Source: Blepharisma stoltei (lineage: Eukaryota; Ciliophora; Heterotrichea; Heterotrichida; Blepharismidae). From it: a DNA stretch of 64,000 nucleotides. The stretch covers positions 248,001-312,000 of the forward strand of contig CAJZBQ010000033.1 of the NCBI GenBank assembly GCA_914767885.1. The letters are read 5' to 3'. The notes beneath the pieces were generated by a model. The model did not search any database. It worked only from the letters and a program-made list of their open reading frames with translations, and had not been told where the DNA came from. Within the stretch, counting starts at the first letter, position 1, and each line of letters begins with the position of its first letter. The position numbers were made by a program, and so were the translations under genes. Shown here piece by piece: positions 11,132-22,698 of the stretch.

Positions 11132-11693
11132 TAATTCCCCCCCCATCCTTGATAGAACGGCTCGCCATCGTTCGATCAAGGATGGGGGGTTAAAAAAATT
11201 TTTTTTGGGAAAAAAAATTTTATATATAAAATAAAAAATATATATATATTACTTTTAAATAAGAGGGTTAAGAGTATTTAATAATTATTTTTTAAAGCAA
11301 AAAATTGAATTAATCTCATAAAACTACCAATTTTTAATTTTTGATTTATTAGTTACCCTTTAAACTGTATAAATTTTAATTTGTTCCTTATTAAATTAAT
11401 TTTGTTTTTTAAAATTTTAAAGAATCTCTATTTTATTAGATTATAGAGTTTTTAAGCCTAGGTTGATGACTAAATCACTTTGAACGGACGATCCCAAAGC
11501 TTCTTGTTGTCTCAAAGTGTCTGAAAACAACTTCATTATGTATATATCTTCCCAAGCTTTCGATAACTAATATATTTTTATATATATAAAAAATTTGCAT
11601 GATGTGAAAATCGTTCGATCAAGGATGGGGTTAATTTCCCCAAATTTTTTAGGAATTTTTACAGTCAATCGTTCGATCAAGGATGGGGGGGAG
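11132..11693. mobile_element. MITE family 3 element (GTTCGATCAAGGATGGGG motif)
   Basis: Left end TAA|TTCCCCCCCC, right end GGGGGGAG|TAA, a 3-bp duplication. A hairpin of the motif with its inverse lies at the left end (11140-11190), and two direct copies lie at the right end (about 11610 and 11670). The core is AT-rich with no gene. Same layout as MITE families 1 and 2 but a different motif. Confidence 0.8.
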
Positions 11694-11706
11694 TAAGAGG
11701 AATTAA

Positions 11707-13515
11707 TTACAATTGTCTTCTTTTATTGGAATATCTTTCCTCTAGAAAAGAAGTAATGTCTACTGTCCCAAGCATCCTCGCAAGAGAAACCTGTCCTCGC
11801 AACTGCTGCTCAGTCCTTGGCCTTGGCAGATTCAGCGCAGGGATTCTTGGGATTTCTGATCTAAAAGAGGTAAAAGCCAGTTGAATTTCTCCTCCTGCTG
11901 CAGAATTCGGTCTAAATGCTCTTGTTGACTTGCTGCTTTTGACTGTCCTTTCCATATACTGGTTTTCAGGTCTTGACAAGAGAGTTACCTCCCTTCTTCT
12001 ATTTGTTTTCTTAGGATCTAATGGCTGTGTTCCAAAAATCGGCACAGACTGAGGTCTTGGCAACGCTCCACTTGTTTGCCACTGATTTGTGAATATTAAA
12101 AAACACTGGTCACAAACCAGTGTTTGTTTATTAAGAAATAATGGATTATGCCTGAATTTTTCAAATTCGTCTACTGTCATGTGAGAATGGATCTTTTTAA
12201 GCAGAGGCGGAATACCGTCTTGGGCTGTAATAATCATCCTATAAGAAATTTCGCACATTCGGTCAGCTTCCATAGCTTCCTCACAGTTTCGGCATAACAC
12301 AGTTTTTTGTAAAGCCATAGGGCATTGAGGATTTGTGGAAAACTTGTGACCGTTAACAGTTTCTGGCAGTTTTATTACAGAGTTTAAGTCAAGTGGACTA
12401 TTTTGGTGCTCTGACTCCCCTGCGTGAGAGAAAAAAAATTTGAAGCATCCCTATTTTTTGCCATTGTGAGCAAACTTGAAATTTTTATAAAAAATATTTG
12501 GATATATAAGTGATAGTTATTATAATGAAACCTCTTGCTAATTCTGTTGAATTTTAAGCAGCTTGCACTTTAAATATAAATTTTTGCAAACTAAATTAAT
12601 TTTTGCTTCTCAATTTTTATGAAAATGTATTAAAAAGTTTGCAATAAAATTTTTAAAAAAATTTAACCCTCTTCCATGAGCGAACAAAATTTTTTCCCAC
12701 TGAGTGGTGGAGTGAGCAGCGTATTGATGTGGCCCGGAGCAGCCATAAATTATCATACTTATCTTGTTTGAAATGAAGGACCATTCTGTTTATGGATAAC
12801 TTGTTTGAAGTGACTTCACTGATATGCATAACTAGTAGCTCAACAATGTTTTTTAAATGCTTTTTTAATTCGTTACCGCGTAATGCTATGCTTGAACTAT
12901 GAAATTCTTCTCCTTCAAATGTATTAGACATTAAATTAATTATTATTTTCAAAAATTAACTCTTGAAGAAAATTCTGTTTTTTAGTCCCTGCAATGAAAT
13001 TTAATTTAAAATAGGATAACTGCTCTCTCATACATGTCATACCTTTGATCATATAAATCTTTTAAATTTTCTCTATATTCAAATAAGCAGATCTTTGGGC
13101 TTCAAACCATTTGAATTATAGAATTTTTTTCTCCTTTAGGATCAATCCACTTCTGTAGAATTCCTTCTTGTGCCTTCTTCCTATAATTCAGAAAATGTTT
13201 AAGTTCTTCAGGCCCGAAAAACTCAATAACTCTATTATTTGAAGCTGACATGAATATATAGCAAGCCACAATTCCAGACTCTGATTTTTTCCTGAGGAAA
13301 GCGTCCTCTATGCATTGTGTTGTCAGTTTATCTTTGCATTTCTTTTTAATTGTTCCATCAATTGACGTAAAATACCAACTTCTTGGCTGTTGGTACTTGT
13401 AAACTACAGTATCTGGAAGGAAGAATCCTCTTAAGCCTTCATCTCTTGCAGCTTTCAATCATACATAATAAAATAAATTGTCTAGTAACCCATCACCTTC
13501 AATTGGAAAGGCCAT
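11707..13515 (-). CDS. Conserved-looking protein with Cys motifs, unknown function
   Basis: Starts at ATG 13515 (MAFPIEGDGLLDNLFYYVW, with TGA as Trp) and ends at TAA 11707. About 490 residues after removing IESs 12922-13016 and 12412-12712. Notable stretches: LKAARDEGLRGFFLPDTVV near the N-terminus, MVLHFKQDKYDNLWLLRATS in the middle, then LCRNCEEAM and LVCDQC, which may form a zinc-binding site, and an Arg/Pro-rich C-terminus. The hydrophobic-aromatic middle block looks like a folded domain, but I cannot name the family. Confidence 0.65.
12412..12712. mobile_element. MITE family 1 IES with TGA target duplication
   Basis: Degenerate copy: left TGA|CTCCCCTGCGTGAGAG, right GAGTGGTGGAG|TGA. 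Keeping one TGA (TCA on the gene strand) joins TSIRC to SEHQNSPLD in frame. A pure TA join (ATA to TTA further out) also keeps the frame but would delete coding residues. Confidence 0.7.
12922..13016. mobile_element. Short TA-bounded IES, about 95 bp
   Basis: Removal between TA 12922-12923 and TA 13017-13018 joins YDMYERAV to TFEGEEFHSS in frame; the insert contains stops. Confidence 0.7.
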
Positions 13516-13820
13516 TATATTTATAAAATCAAACCAAGAAAGTTATGCTTCTTGGCGAAATAATGCAAATATATGTCTCCATGATTTACCTCAGAAAATT
13601 GACCGGATTCAAATTTTCTTGGCACTATTTGCCTTTAAAATTATAAAAAATATTAATTTCGCAATGCAAATGTCTCAAGACAAAAGAACTTGACAAGGGA
13701 AATTTCTGTATAGGTAAAGCATTCGACCAATACGAAATATATAGGGAAATTATAATAAAAAATTAATAAATCAGGCCAATAGAATATTAACTGAAGTCGA
13801 AATAATTTTTTAATAAAATA

Positions 13821-14984
13821 ATGAAGGTTTTAAAAATTGTTCGCTCAGACCAAGGAAAAGATTGTGTCAGGTTTTTTGAAATAGATGACAACTGTTCAGC
13901 AACAGAATTTTATACAGCACTACAAAATGTGTTTGGTAATGCTTCAACTCTGCTCTATGCTCCAGTTCTTTGTGACTCACATGGGAACAAGATGAATTTC
14001 AAAAAACTAGACGGCTCAATGACCTATTTCTTAACTTTTGAGAAAAAAGATCCTACAAATAGAATAGAAATTGGGACAAGGGATGGAGTAATTTCTTTAC
14101 ATTCAAGCAATTTAAAAGTATTTTTGCCAGATGAATATTTGTTAAAAAAGATCAAGGCTTTACAAGAAAAAGCAAAGCTGAAACTAGGAGACTTGGCTAT
14201 AAGGCAAGAGCATAATATGGCGATTTTGAACCAAAGCTTAAATAAAGTCCATACCGTGCTAGGAAGTCAGTCATTAAGACTAATCGAGTATGGCAGTGGG
14301 ATCGGCAATATCATATCGAAAATGGACTATCTTGGCCCTCATCTAAAAAGCCTTGCAGGTCAGCTTAGGGAAATTTCACAAGAATTAAGAATGGTGTACG
14401 CTTATAAGCCACCTCCAGGATTAGAACCTAGAGTGCCTAGGAATTTTCGAAATTACAATTCTGCTGACCCTCTGCATCAGAGTTACTTGAAAAAGCCATT
14501 TAATATAGTTTTAAAAGACCTGCCTATGAATGAACTCAGCCCAAACGAGCTTAAGCGGTTTTTAAAGTTTAATAGTATGCTAATACAAGAAGATGAGAGT
14601 CAAGCCCCATCTCAAAACACACCTAGGAAGCAGCAAATAGTTCAGCTGTCAGCAAGACCTAAAAAGGAGACCATTTCAAGGGCTGAGCCAATAAAAGTGA
14701 TGATTCATAAAGAATGAAGCATGGGAATGGGATATATAAAAATTATAGGGAATATGCTGAAAGTTGCACGAACGCCGAGCTTTGAAAATTGTGAGTCATA
14801 TGATTTAACACAAGTTATTAATGTTGATAAGGCAATTGATATTTCTCATATGGCAATAGAGCTTACTTTTAAGGCAGAATCGTTTTCGCTTGAGTTTATG
14901 GATGGGGATGCTTTTAATTATTGATATATAGTTTTTTTAATTAAATTAGTCCTGAGTTTGGTATTAATGGTATATAATAGTTAA
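13821..14984 (+). CDS. Protein with possible PB1/ubiquitin-like N-terminus, unknown function
   Basis: ATG 13821 to TAA 14984, reading three TGA codons as Trp (after VMIHKE, after DAFNY, and within). About 387 residues. The first 80 residues (MKVLKIVRSDQGKDCVRFFE...) have the beta-rich pattern of PB1 or ubiquitin-like folds; a helical segment around residues 110-190 follows, then a Pro-rich linker. The last 20 residues are hydrophobic and may instead be untranslated if an unseen IES or intron lies near 14920. No IES is needed for the main body. Confidence 0.6.
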
Positions 14985-15268
14985 TAAAATAGGGCTCAGG
15001 CAGTAAAAAAATTGTCGTGAAATTTCCATTGAGTGTAGGCTATTAAAAATGTAAAAGATTTTAATAATTATTTAAAAATAAAATTATATACATTTAAGGT
15101 TGTAAAAAACTCTTTTTAAATATTTCAATATGCTTACTTGCAGTAAAGAGTGCAAATAAGAGCGTTCATTCAATATAAATAATATATAAAATTAAGAGTA
15201 AAGTTGAATAAAGGTTCATTTTAATATAAAATAAGTTTATTAATTCCATCTATAATTAAATCAAGAAA

Positions 15269-16515
15269 ATGGATGTCAGATATGTACTTTTTATATCTGT
15301 GCTATTGATTATTTCTAGTGGTTTAGCCGTTCCTTATCTATATGAATCATATAAAAATGAGCTGAAAACGGATGCCTGAAGAACATGGGGAAAATTGATT
15401 TTATTTGCTTTCTGCTTAGTTTGTGGTCTAATCCTAGTGTTGACAATTCATGTTCATAGTAAAAAATTTGAACTTTTCGCGTTGAATCTAATCGCATTAT
15501 TGACTGTGTTATGTGCCTATTATATAACATTTGGCTTGAACTTGTCGTCTTTAAAACTTTGCTCACTCCTTTTCTCCATGAGTAAGAAAGTTTATTTTTA
15601 AGTCAATATATATTTTCACACGGAAAACAGTTTACTGGCTAGTCAGCACTCTATTTTTCTTTCTTTAAAAAAAAGCTCATTTTGAAGAAGAAACAGATTT
15701 TTCCAATGCAAGTTTAAAATTAAATATTAAGAAATTTTATTATTAAATTATCATTTATATATATTTATCAAAAATATTTTTTTATAAAAATATATGATTT
15801 TCCAATGGCTTGCTCGCTCACAGAGGGGGAGGTCAGCGTTTTCTGATATTTGCTTATATGATTATGATAAAAAGTTTGATTGCATTAAGGTAAATGAGCC
15901 AGAAACTTATCAAGGATTTTTGCATATATCAAGTTTATTCGTTATAGCTCATGCACCTTAATAGATCTCTATAGCCCAGCAGAATACCGACCTGAAAAAT
16001 ATGGTACAGGGCACCTGCCTTATACAGTATAAGTCTGGTTAGGCACCTTAAAATCATAAATGGAGATCTGTCATTTTCGTTTTTACTTTCCAAAAAAGCT
16101 GACAAGGACAAATTAATTTTGGAAATTAAAATGGATGGCCAATAATGATCTAAAATATTTCAGGGGCTATATGCTAACTGCCATTGTAAACAATAATTAG
16201 GCTCTCAGTGCAGATTGTCTCTTGAGAAAAATTCTTGAGTCACAAGAAGTCAAGGTTATTCCTCCAGTATCTGGAGATCTTGATATCGAAATTTCTGAAA
16301 ATGATGAATCTAAAGTTTTGCCATTGGACAGAACTCAGGATGTTTCAAGTAATGTAACTTATATTACTAAATTGGATTCAACTGGGAGAATTGATAATAA
16401 TCAAAATAGAAGAGTTCCAGAGCCAAAAAAAGCATTTATAAAGTTCCCTTATGAAAGTGGAGATTTAGCTCACTTAAATGGGAAAACAAGTGTAAATATA
16501 ATTCAAGATTTTTAA
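15269..16515 (+). CDS. Four-helix, tetraspanin-like membrane protein
   Basis: MDVRYVLFISVLLIISSGLA (helix 1), WGKLILFAFCLVCGLILVL (helix 2), FALNLIALLTVLCAYYITFG (helix 3), then a segment with C..C spacing (CSAFSDICLYDYDKKFDC), helix 4 (LHISSLFVMLTAIALSADCL) and a soluble tail ending at TAA 16515. Three things must be removed: MITE 15563-15832, IES 15943-16169 and a 15-nt intron 16186-16200. Every join is in frame and helix 4 only appears after the last two. Topology resembles tetraspanins, but the diagnostic CCG motif is absent, so homology is unproven. About 280 residues. Confidence 0.6.
15563..15832. mobile_element. MITE family 1 IES with TCA target duplication
   Basis: Left TCA|CTCCTTTTCTCCATGAG, right CTCACAGAGGGGGAGG|TCA. 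No TA is present at either edge. Removal joins LKLC to SAFSDIC in frame. Confidence 0.75.
15943..16169. mobile_element. IES with TATAGCTCATGCACC end
   Basis: Begins TATAGCTCATGCACCTTAATAG, matching the TIR of the 47.2-48.2 kb element. Joining TA 15943-15944 to TA 16170-16171 gives FV-MLTAIA in frame. The right end is poorly conserved. Confidence 0.6.
16186..16200 (+). other. 15-nt spliceosomal intron
   Basis: GTAAACAATAATTAG. Removal keeps ..LTAI in frame with ALSADCLL; it contains an in-frame TAG if retained. Confidence 0.75.
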
Positions 16516-17101
16516 TTATGAAAGCTTACTCTTCATTTCATAATAATGAATAAGCTTAATAATAAAAATAAGAGCATATTTATTTGGATTAGAGATAACA
16601 TATATTATTTTTATTGCTTTATTTATTAACTTCTCCATTGGCTAGCGAATAAGATTTTTTGCTTGATAACAGACTTTTTTTTTTATAATTTTTATATATA
16701 AAAATTATAAAAAATTTTTCAGCTAAATTTTTAAATATTTGAATGAGAAGTTTTTATTAATAATAGTTTTATTTATATATTAAATAATGATTTATAAAAA
16801 AAAATTAAAATATTTTATTGCTATCAAGCTCAGGGATTAAAAAATAGTTAGTTTTCCAATGGTTTTGATTCTAAGCAAGGGAGTAAGAACTTAAATAAGA
16901 ATTTAAACGCTTTCTGCTATTTTTGTAATTCTTATTTAGCTTTATCAAAATCCAATTAATATTTAAAATATATTTATTCAAAAAATTAGCAATTGAGTAG
17001 AAGGGAACTATTAATTCAATATAATTAAAGATTTTATAATTTAAACTTTATTCAATTCATATCTTTTCTTTAGCTAGTGGCATTGATTGATCATATAATT
17101 C
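16516..17101. other. AT-rich spacer
   Basis: No gene seen. A short perfect hairpin (about 16686-16709, ATAATTTTTATATATAAAAATTAT-like) is present, as expected by chance in such AT-rich sequence. Confidence 0.4.
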
Positions 17102-17621
17102 TTACTCCCCTCTGTGAGTGAACAAAACCATTAGAAAAATCCCTATTTTTTGCCCAAAAACCCACCCTCCATGAGTGAACAAAAATATTTTTAATAGAAA
17201 AATTTTGATATATAAGTGATATTATGTATTGCAATAATTTCTTATCATGCATATGCATGTCAATTTGAATTTGGTATATGAAAACCAAATATGCGTTTCA
17301 AAACGCAGATTTTAGTGCGGCAAATTCATAATTTGAAATTTCAAATGAAAATGGCGCGTATAACGTCCATAAGAAATTTATGCAACGCATAATAACTAAT
17401 ATCATGAAATCTCGAGCTAATTCTATTTAATTTAAAAACAAATTGCGTTTTAAAACATAAATTTTACAAATTAAATTAATATTTGCCTTCCAATTTCGAG
17501 AAGTGGATTTTTTTTAAATTTCGAAAAAAAAATTTTCTATAAAATTTATATATAAGTTGTTTTAAAAAAAAAAATTAACCCCTCCGTAAGTGAACAAATT
17601 TTTTTGTCACTCAGGGGGTAG
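17102..17621. mobile_element. MITE family 1 element, intergenic, long copy
   Basis: Left TTA|CTCCCCTCTGTGAGTGAAC, right CACTCAGGGGGTAG|TTA. It carries the two direct motif copies at the left and the hairpin at the right. Longer (about 520 bp) than the 360-380 bp copies because of an extra internal segment around 17270-17390 that contains an inverted repeat (ACGCAGATTTTAGTGCGG region). It lies about 90 bp before the anoctamin start. Confidence 0.8.
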
Positions 17622-17709
17622 TTAGCAATGATCATCATCTTGCATCCAAAAAATAATTTTTTTAAAGAAGAAAAGAAATAATTAATGAATAAAAATGGAC
17701 CATTAATAA

Positions 17710-20700
17710 ATGTATTTACTTGCCTTGCAATTTCCTATACCATCAGAAAAAAAGCGATCTGATACCGATGAAAAATTTGAGGGTGCTCTAGAAGATATTT
17801 TCGGGAAAACTGATATTAGCCACTTTGAGTGTTCTGAAAGAATGCCTTCTTTATGCCGATTATATGCTTCTCAGTCCCTAACAAAATTTGAAGCGATGGA
17901 ACTAATAAGATTCAGCGTCATTGAAATCCTTCACAATTGTTGTGGGATGGGAACTTATATGTTCCAAAACATAGAGAATAAAGAGATTTTTTGCAGGATA
18001 AGATGCCCTGACGACATATTATTGGAAGAAGCTCATCTCTATAAAGATAATTTTCAAATGAACCCAGACCTTGAAGAATCTTCTGATGTTAAGCTCATAA
18101 TGCCTTATATTCCTTTTAATAAGCAGAAATATGAAAAAAACCCAGAACTGTATGCGAAACATGGAAAAGGTATATTGAAAAATATAGATAGAATTAGAAT
18201 AATGGAAAGATTGATTCAGGCCCATATCAATATTGAAATGATGATTAAAAATGGATTTTTGATTGATTTTTTCCCTATTCATGAAGAATCAAGCCTTGAT
18301 TCTATTGAAGAGTCGCTTTTGGAATCTAATCAATTGATAGATTTAAGGATGCCAATTTTGACGATTAAGGATTATTTTGGAGATAGATTAGATTAATGCT
18401 GTATATTTACCTATAGTAATTGCCCGAGGATGGTGCTATCTTGTGCCATCCTCGGGCAATTCAAAAATGGCCCCAAACCGGGAATCGAACCCACGTGTGG
18501 GCCATTTTTGGTATGTGGAGAACATCGACTTCCACGTACCAAAAATGGCCCCACACGTGGGTTCGATTCCCGGTGTGGGGCCATTTTTTAAATTGCCCGA
18601 GGATGGCGCAAGATAGCGCCATCCTCGGGCAATTACAGTACTTCCACGAGGGTATTTTGCAAAGCTTCTTTAGAAGCTGTGTGGTGGCCTAAGCTAATTG
18701 GGTGAACTTCTACCTTGTACCCATGAGCCCAGGCCCGAAATCCTGGTTTCTCAGCAGTGATTGGCTGTTTGTCCGCAGACCGTAGCTGAGCACATCATTT
18801 CCAGCTTAGTTCTATCACCCTTATTATGCTAACTCTTACTTCTTACTCCTGGCCAGATCGTCCCATTTAAGCTACCCTTTGCAGGAGAGACGCCTCCAAG
18901 TTGCCTAATTTGCCTCCCCTTTTTCAGGCTATCTCTGGAAAAACATTCAATCGCTTCCGTGGTTCGGGCAAGCCACCCGAGCTTAAGCAGGTAATTCACC
19001 CTGCTCACAAGAACTGCCAATTGAATTAGACCACAAAACTGCGGTTCTATGCTCAAGACCTCGCTTCAGGTCATCAGATATTGCTGAGCTGCTCCTATCT
19101 CCAAAAAATTACCCGGATATACATGGACCATACGCCATTTTATATATATTATTTTGGAGATAAACTTGCTTTTTATTATATATGGCTGCAGTTCTTTACG
19201 AATAGACTTTTCATCCTCAGCTATTCTGGATTAGCATTTTGTATTATTGGATACTATATCGCTGATATTAATCAGATCAGCTTACTGCATAAATGGACTG
19301 AAATTATCTTTGGAGCGACACTCTTTTTATGGATTATCTCTTTTATTGTGTACTGAGGAAGGGAGTCTCAATTTTATGCACTTCAATTTGGAGCACAATA
19401 CTATAAAGAAAATGACCTAGTGAGGCAAAATGTTGATCACAAAACAAATAGAAACTCGATTCTGATTCAATTTCAAAATCTCTTATCAGCTAAGGCTATG
19501 AGACAAGTCTTTTCAAATTTTATAAATTTATTTGTAATTGGATGAATTTTGCTTTTATCTAATTCAAATTTATTTTATTGAAAAATATTTGAGAATAATT
19601 ATGGAGAAAATTCATATATTTTTGCATCAATTTTAAATGCCTTGCAAATTGTTTTCATGCAAAAGATTTATGATTATGTTGCTTTCAAGCTTACTAATTA
19701 TGAAGATCACAAGCTTCAGTCAGAATTTGAAAATTCATTAATTATGAAAAGAGTTGTCTATCAATTAGTGAATTACTTTTCAAGGCTGATCTATCTAGCC
19801 TTTATTAAAGAGCATTTTGAAATCTGCTACCATAATAATTGCACCGATGACCTCAGCTTAAATTTATGGATCTTTTATATTGTATATATTATATTTAACA
19901 TAAGCCAAGTTATTTTGAAGCTTTTGGGAGCAAATGCAAGATATAAAGCAGAAGATTCAAAAATAAAAATTCAATATAATAAAGGAGAAATTCCTAGAAT
20001 GGAAATAAGCCACTTAGAAGCTGAAGGAAAATTTACTCCCCCCTTTGTATTGAATCAAAAAATAGGCAAAATTTGCATTTTTCCAGTACTTTAAACCCCT
20101 CTAAATTCGAAACAATTTTTTTTTAAATAGTAAACTTTTTAGGCAAAAATACTAATTTTTATAAATTAGTTTTGACCAAATTTGACGAGGAAAAGCTCAG
20201 GTATAGTATTATTTAAAAAGTTCTCAACTGCTTTGATTAATTTTTTAAAAATATAGGGGGACAATTTATATTTTTTTTTATTTTTAAAATTTTAAAAAAA
20301 ATTTTTATTGAGAAAATATAATATAATTGTTTTTGAAAAAAATTAACCCTCCATTAATTGGAATAGGATTTTTGTTCAATTTAAAGGGAAGTTAGCAAAA
20401 TTGATTTAATAGATGAATATTTGCCATTAGCAATGAATTATGGATTTATCGTGCTATTTTGTATTGCGTTTCCATTGGGGCCTCTTATATTTTGGCTTTA
20501 TAATGTTGCTTTACTTAAGCTGAATTCATATAAAATTATACCCTTTTAATAGCGTCGCTACATTTCTGCTGACGATTTACATATTTTTATTTTAAAATAA
20601 AGCAAAATAAATTATCCTATATAAAATTTTCAAAAAACATTTCTGATTATAAAATTTAAACTAGTAGCAATATATTATAAAGATGCATATATATATTACT

Positions 20701-21050
20701 CTAAACGCCCAATGCCTGAGGTTTCTGGAGGAATAGGAATATGAAATGATATAATAAAATTTTTGTCATATGCAGGATTAATTACAAATATCGGACTCCT
20801 AGTACTAAGAGATAACATTTTTAACTTCAATTATCATTATAGATGGTGAAATTTCATAACTCTGGAACATTTAATGCTGGGTTTGATGATTTTCATTCTT
20901 GCAAGCTATCCTTTAAAGTCAGACTTTATGAAGGATATTGAGAATAAACAAAATTCTCTAATCAAAAAATTTTATTCTAAAAGTTATTCAAAACCTATAT
21001 ATGAGCCAAGATATACCGTTGATCAGAGTATCAATATGAAAGATTGCTAA
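17710..21050 (+). CDS. Anoctamin (TMEM16-like) membrane protein
   Basis: An N-terminal cytosolic part (MYLLALQFPIPSEKKRSD..TIKDYFGD) leads into KLAFYYIWLQFFTNRLF and multiple membrane helices. Anoctamin hallmarks are clear: LTNYEDHKLQSEFENSL..VNYFSRLIYLAF, then NYGFIVLFCIAFPLGPL, then KRPMPEVSGGIGIWNDI and EHLMLGLMIFILAS near the C-terminus. The family comprises calcium-activated chloride channels and lipid scramblases. IESs 18384-19160, 20033-20391 and 20529-20696 are removed; at least six TGA codons encode Trp (for example VYWGRES, IGWILL). Shorter N-terminus than animal members; channel versus scramblase activity cannot be told. Confidence 0.88.
18384..19160. mobile_element. Composite retroelement-like IES, 15-bp flanking repeats
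   Basis: ATTATTTTGGAGATA occurs at 18371-18385 and 19148-19162. Removing the interval between the TAs inside these repeats joins KDYFGD to KLAFYYIW. Just inside the left repeat is GATTAGATTA, matching the pentanucleotide tail of the 58.6-kb element. The body is GC-rich and non-coding, and contains a nested palindrome (18417-18638). The segment 18690-19145 matches 28205-28365 in part (CCGAAATCCTGGTTTCT versus CCGAAACTCTGGTTTCT; GGATATACAT; CCATTTTAT). Confidence 0.75.
18417..18638. repeat. Palindromic element with tRNA B-box-like cores
   Basis: Near-perfect palindrome with ends TAATTGCCCGAGGATGG and its inverse, flanked by TA. Each arm holds GTGGGTTCGATTCCCGG next to TGTGGGGCCA, resembling the T-arm, acceptor and 3' CA of a tRNA; GGTTCGATTCC matches the RNA polymerase III B box. 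There is no D-arm or anticodon arm, so this is not a tRNA gene. Confidence 0.7.
20033..20391. mobile_element. MITE family 2 IES with TTA target duplication
   Basis: Left TTA|CTCCCCCCTTTGTATTGAA, right TTCAATTTAAAGGGAAG|TTA. The core (GGCAAAAATACTAATTTTTAT) is shared with the 26.0-kb element. Removal joins HLEAEGKF to SKIDLIDEYLP in frame. Confidence 0.8.
20529..20696. mobile_element. TA-bounded IES, about 168 bp
   Basis: Removal joins LLKLNSY to SKRPMPEVSGG, the expected continuation in anoctamins. Confidence 0.75.
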
Positions 21051-21185
21051 AATTATTAATTTCCTTTTACTATTTAGCCAATCTTTGTTATTTAAACATT
21101 ATTTTAAATTTATTAGTAGTTAATCAAAAAATTATAATAAGATTAAAGACTTTTCTATTAATTAAAGCAATAATTCACTGAAAAT

Positions 21186-21679
21186 TTAGTGCCCTTCACT
21201 TTGATTTATAGGTGATTGAATTTGGTTTGTTTTACTAGAATTGGCTGCTGTATCAGCTTGAATCATATCGTTTAGCTTACTCATCCTGTTTAAAGTGAGC
21301 AAAATCACTGGGAAAATGCGAGTAAAATATTTGCTAATATAAATTTTTATATATAATTAATAAATTTACATAACGAGATCCAGCTAATAATTTTAAATTT
21401 TACTTTTTAAGCATAGATTTCCAAGCTAAATTAGTCAAATATTTGCAAATAAAAATCGGAAAAATATTTTTAATTATTTAAACATAGAATTTAAAAAATT
21501 AAAAGCTTGTATAAAAATTGCTCAGAGGTAGAGATCTGGAAATTTTGATTAATCATTTTTTTGCCAATTTGTTGCATCATTACTTTATGATTCCAGCCAG
21601 AATTATTCTTTGGCTTTTTAATCGTATTAAGATTGCTTTCAATACTTTTTGACCTAACAGACCTAATATCTGCGTACAT
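21186..21679 (-). CDS. Small basic protein, unknown
   Basis: ATG 21679 (MYADIRSVRSKSIESNLN) to TAA 21188-21186 after removing IES 21273-21499, which joins ..EQFLYKL(L) to NDMIQADTAANSS. About 88 residues, basic in the first half and polar at the end. It begins only about 40 bp downstream of the SelW-like gene stop on the same strand. No family recognised. Confidence 0.45.
21273..21499. mobile_element. TA-bounded IES, about 227 bp
   Basis: Placed by frame between YKLL and NDMIQ. The left edge TTACTCATCC...AGCAAAATCACTGG resembles sequence near 2030, suggesting another repeat family. Exact boundary uncertain. Confidence 0.45.
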
Positions 21680-21718
21680 ACTTTTATTTGTTCTTCAAGA
21701 ATTTTTTGCAAAATTAAA

Positions 21719-22413
21719 CTAAATTCCCCTTTGACTCGTGAGCCATATTTTTCGCCACTAAAATAAATTTTTTATATAAATCAATTGTTTTTGATTTTAA
21801 AATATAGAAGTTAGAAAATATTTGAGTAGGAGACTTATTAAATTTATGCTAAGAGTCAAAGTAATAAATTATTAATTATATTTTGAAATATTTTTAAAAG
21901 AATAAATAATTAAAATTAAAATGGCTAATTTCCCAAAAAAGGGCTTTCACATGGCTTTGCTCGCAGCCAAGGGAGTGAGGCAAAGGAGAGTATTTCCCAT
22001 AATCAAACCCTGAATTTTGCAGCACAGAATTAGGTCGATAAGGGGAAGCTTCTTTGCCATCTAAAATTCTCCTTATCTTCTGCGCTACCATTCTAACATT
22101 TGGTCATCGTGCAGATTGCAGTTTTGATACTACAATATCTCCTCTAAAATACACTTCAAATGCCCCTAGTCTTGGAAATATTGATTTTGGGCTCGAGTAT
22201 ACCGAAGCTCCATAAAGGACTTCTCTAACCATAGGTGTTTCTTGGTTGATTAATACCAACACTTCAGGGCATAACGATTCAATTTCTTCTTTTAATTTTT
22301 CACACAACGATACATATTTTTCTTCATCATGATTTGTGCATCAGTTATGAGTTTTACAGTCCTTGCTAAAATAAGCCTTACCAATGTTCAATTATGACTT
22401 CATTAGATTTCAT
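21719..22413 (-). CDS. Rdx/SelW-like thioredoxin-fold protein
   Basis: ATG 22413 (MKSNEVIIEH), a 16-nt intron (22366-22381), then CKDCKTHNWCTNHDEEKY, and the domain GAFEVYFRGDIVVSKLQSAR followed by WPNV with TGA as Trp. The G-F-E-V ... SK ... P pattern is that of the SelW/Rdx (MIEN1) family, small redox-type proteins. The cysteines near the N-terminus are spaced differently from the classic CxxC/U. MITE 21732-21976 interrupts the 3' end; its removal gives ..YSPLPQRGI and a TAG stop at 21721-21719. About 146 residues. The family call is moderate. Confidence 0.6.
21732..21976. mobile_element. MITE family 1 IES, short degenerate copy, TGA duplication
   Basis: Left TGA|CTCGTGAGCC, right GCTCGCAGCCAAGGGAG|TGA, about 245 bp. 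Removal changes the end of the host protein from a long spurious tail to PQRGI-stop. Confidence 0.65.
22366..22381 (-). other. 16-nt intron
   Basis: On the minus strand GTAAGGCTTATTTTAG. Removal joins IIEHC to KDCKTHNWC in frame. Confidence 0.8.
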
Positions 22414-22698
22414 TATCTTAACAGATAGTTTGAACTATTTTTTCAAGCTTAATTTTAAATGAAAATGTTCAGCAAATTAAGCTTTTCTTATAACCTAAAA
22501 ACAGATTCTTGCCTTGGTACTTCAAAATATTCTATTAAAAATAGGAGAAAAATAAAATCTTTCTGTTGCGCTTAAAATGATTAAAATAATGTTTTTTGCT
22601 ATTAATAATCTTTAACCTTAACCTTAAAATCCAAAGTAATATTATATTCTGCTATATAAGCATGCATTTCTTTTCATATTTGTTCTCCCCTTTATAAT

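Noticed and set aside
15950-16040. Coding-looking stretch (AEYRPEKYGTGHLPYTV) inside the tetraspanin-like gene
   Set aside because: It cannot be joined in frame to the exons on either side, and its removal with the IES 15943-16169 produces a clean fourth membrane helix.
18420-19056. Open frames and possible structured RNA gene in the GC-rich block
   Set aside because: The frames are by-products of a palindrome (both strands open) and of GC-rich sequence; the block lies within a frame-restoring IES and matches no rRNA or complete tRNA I can recognise.
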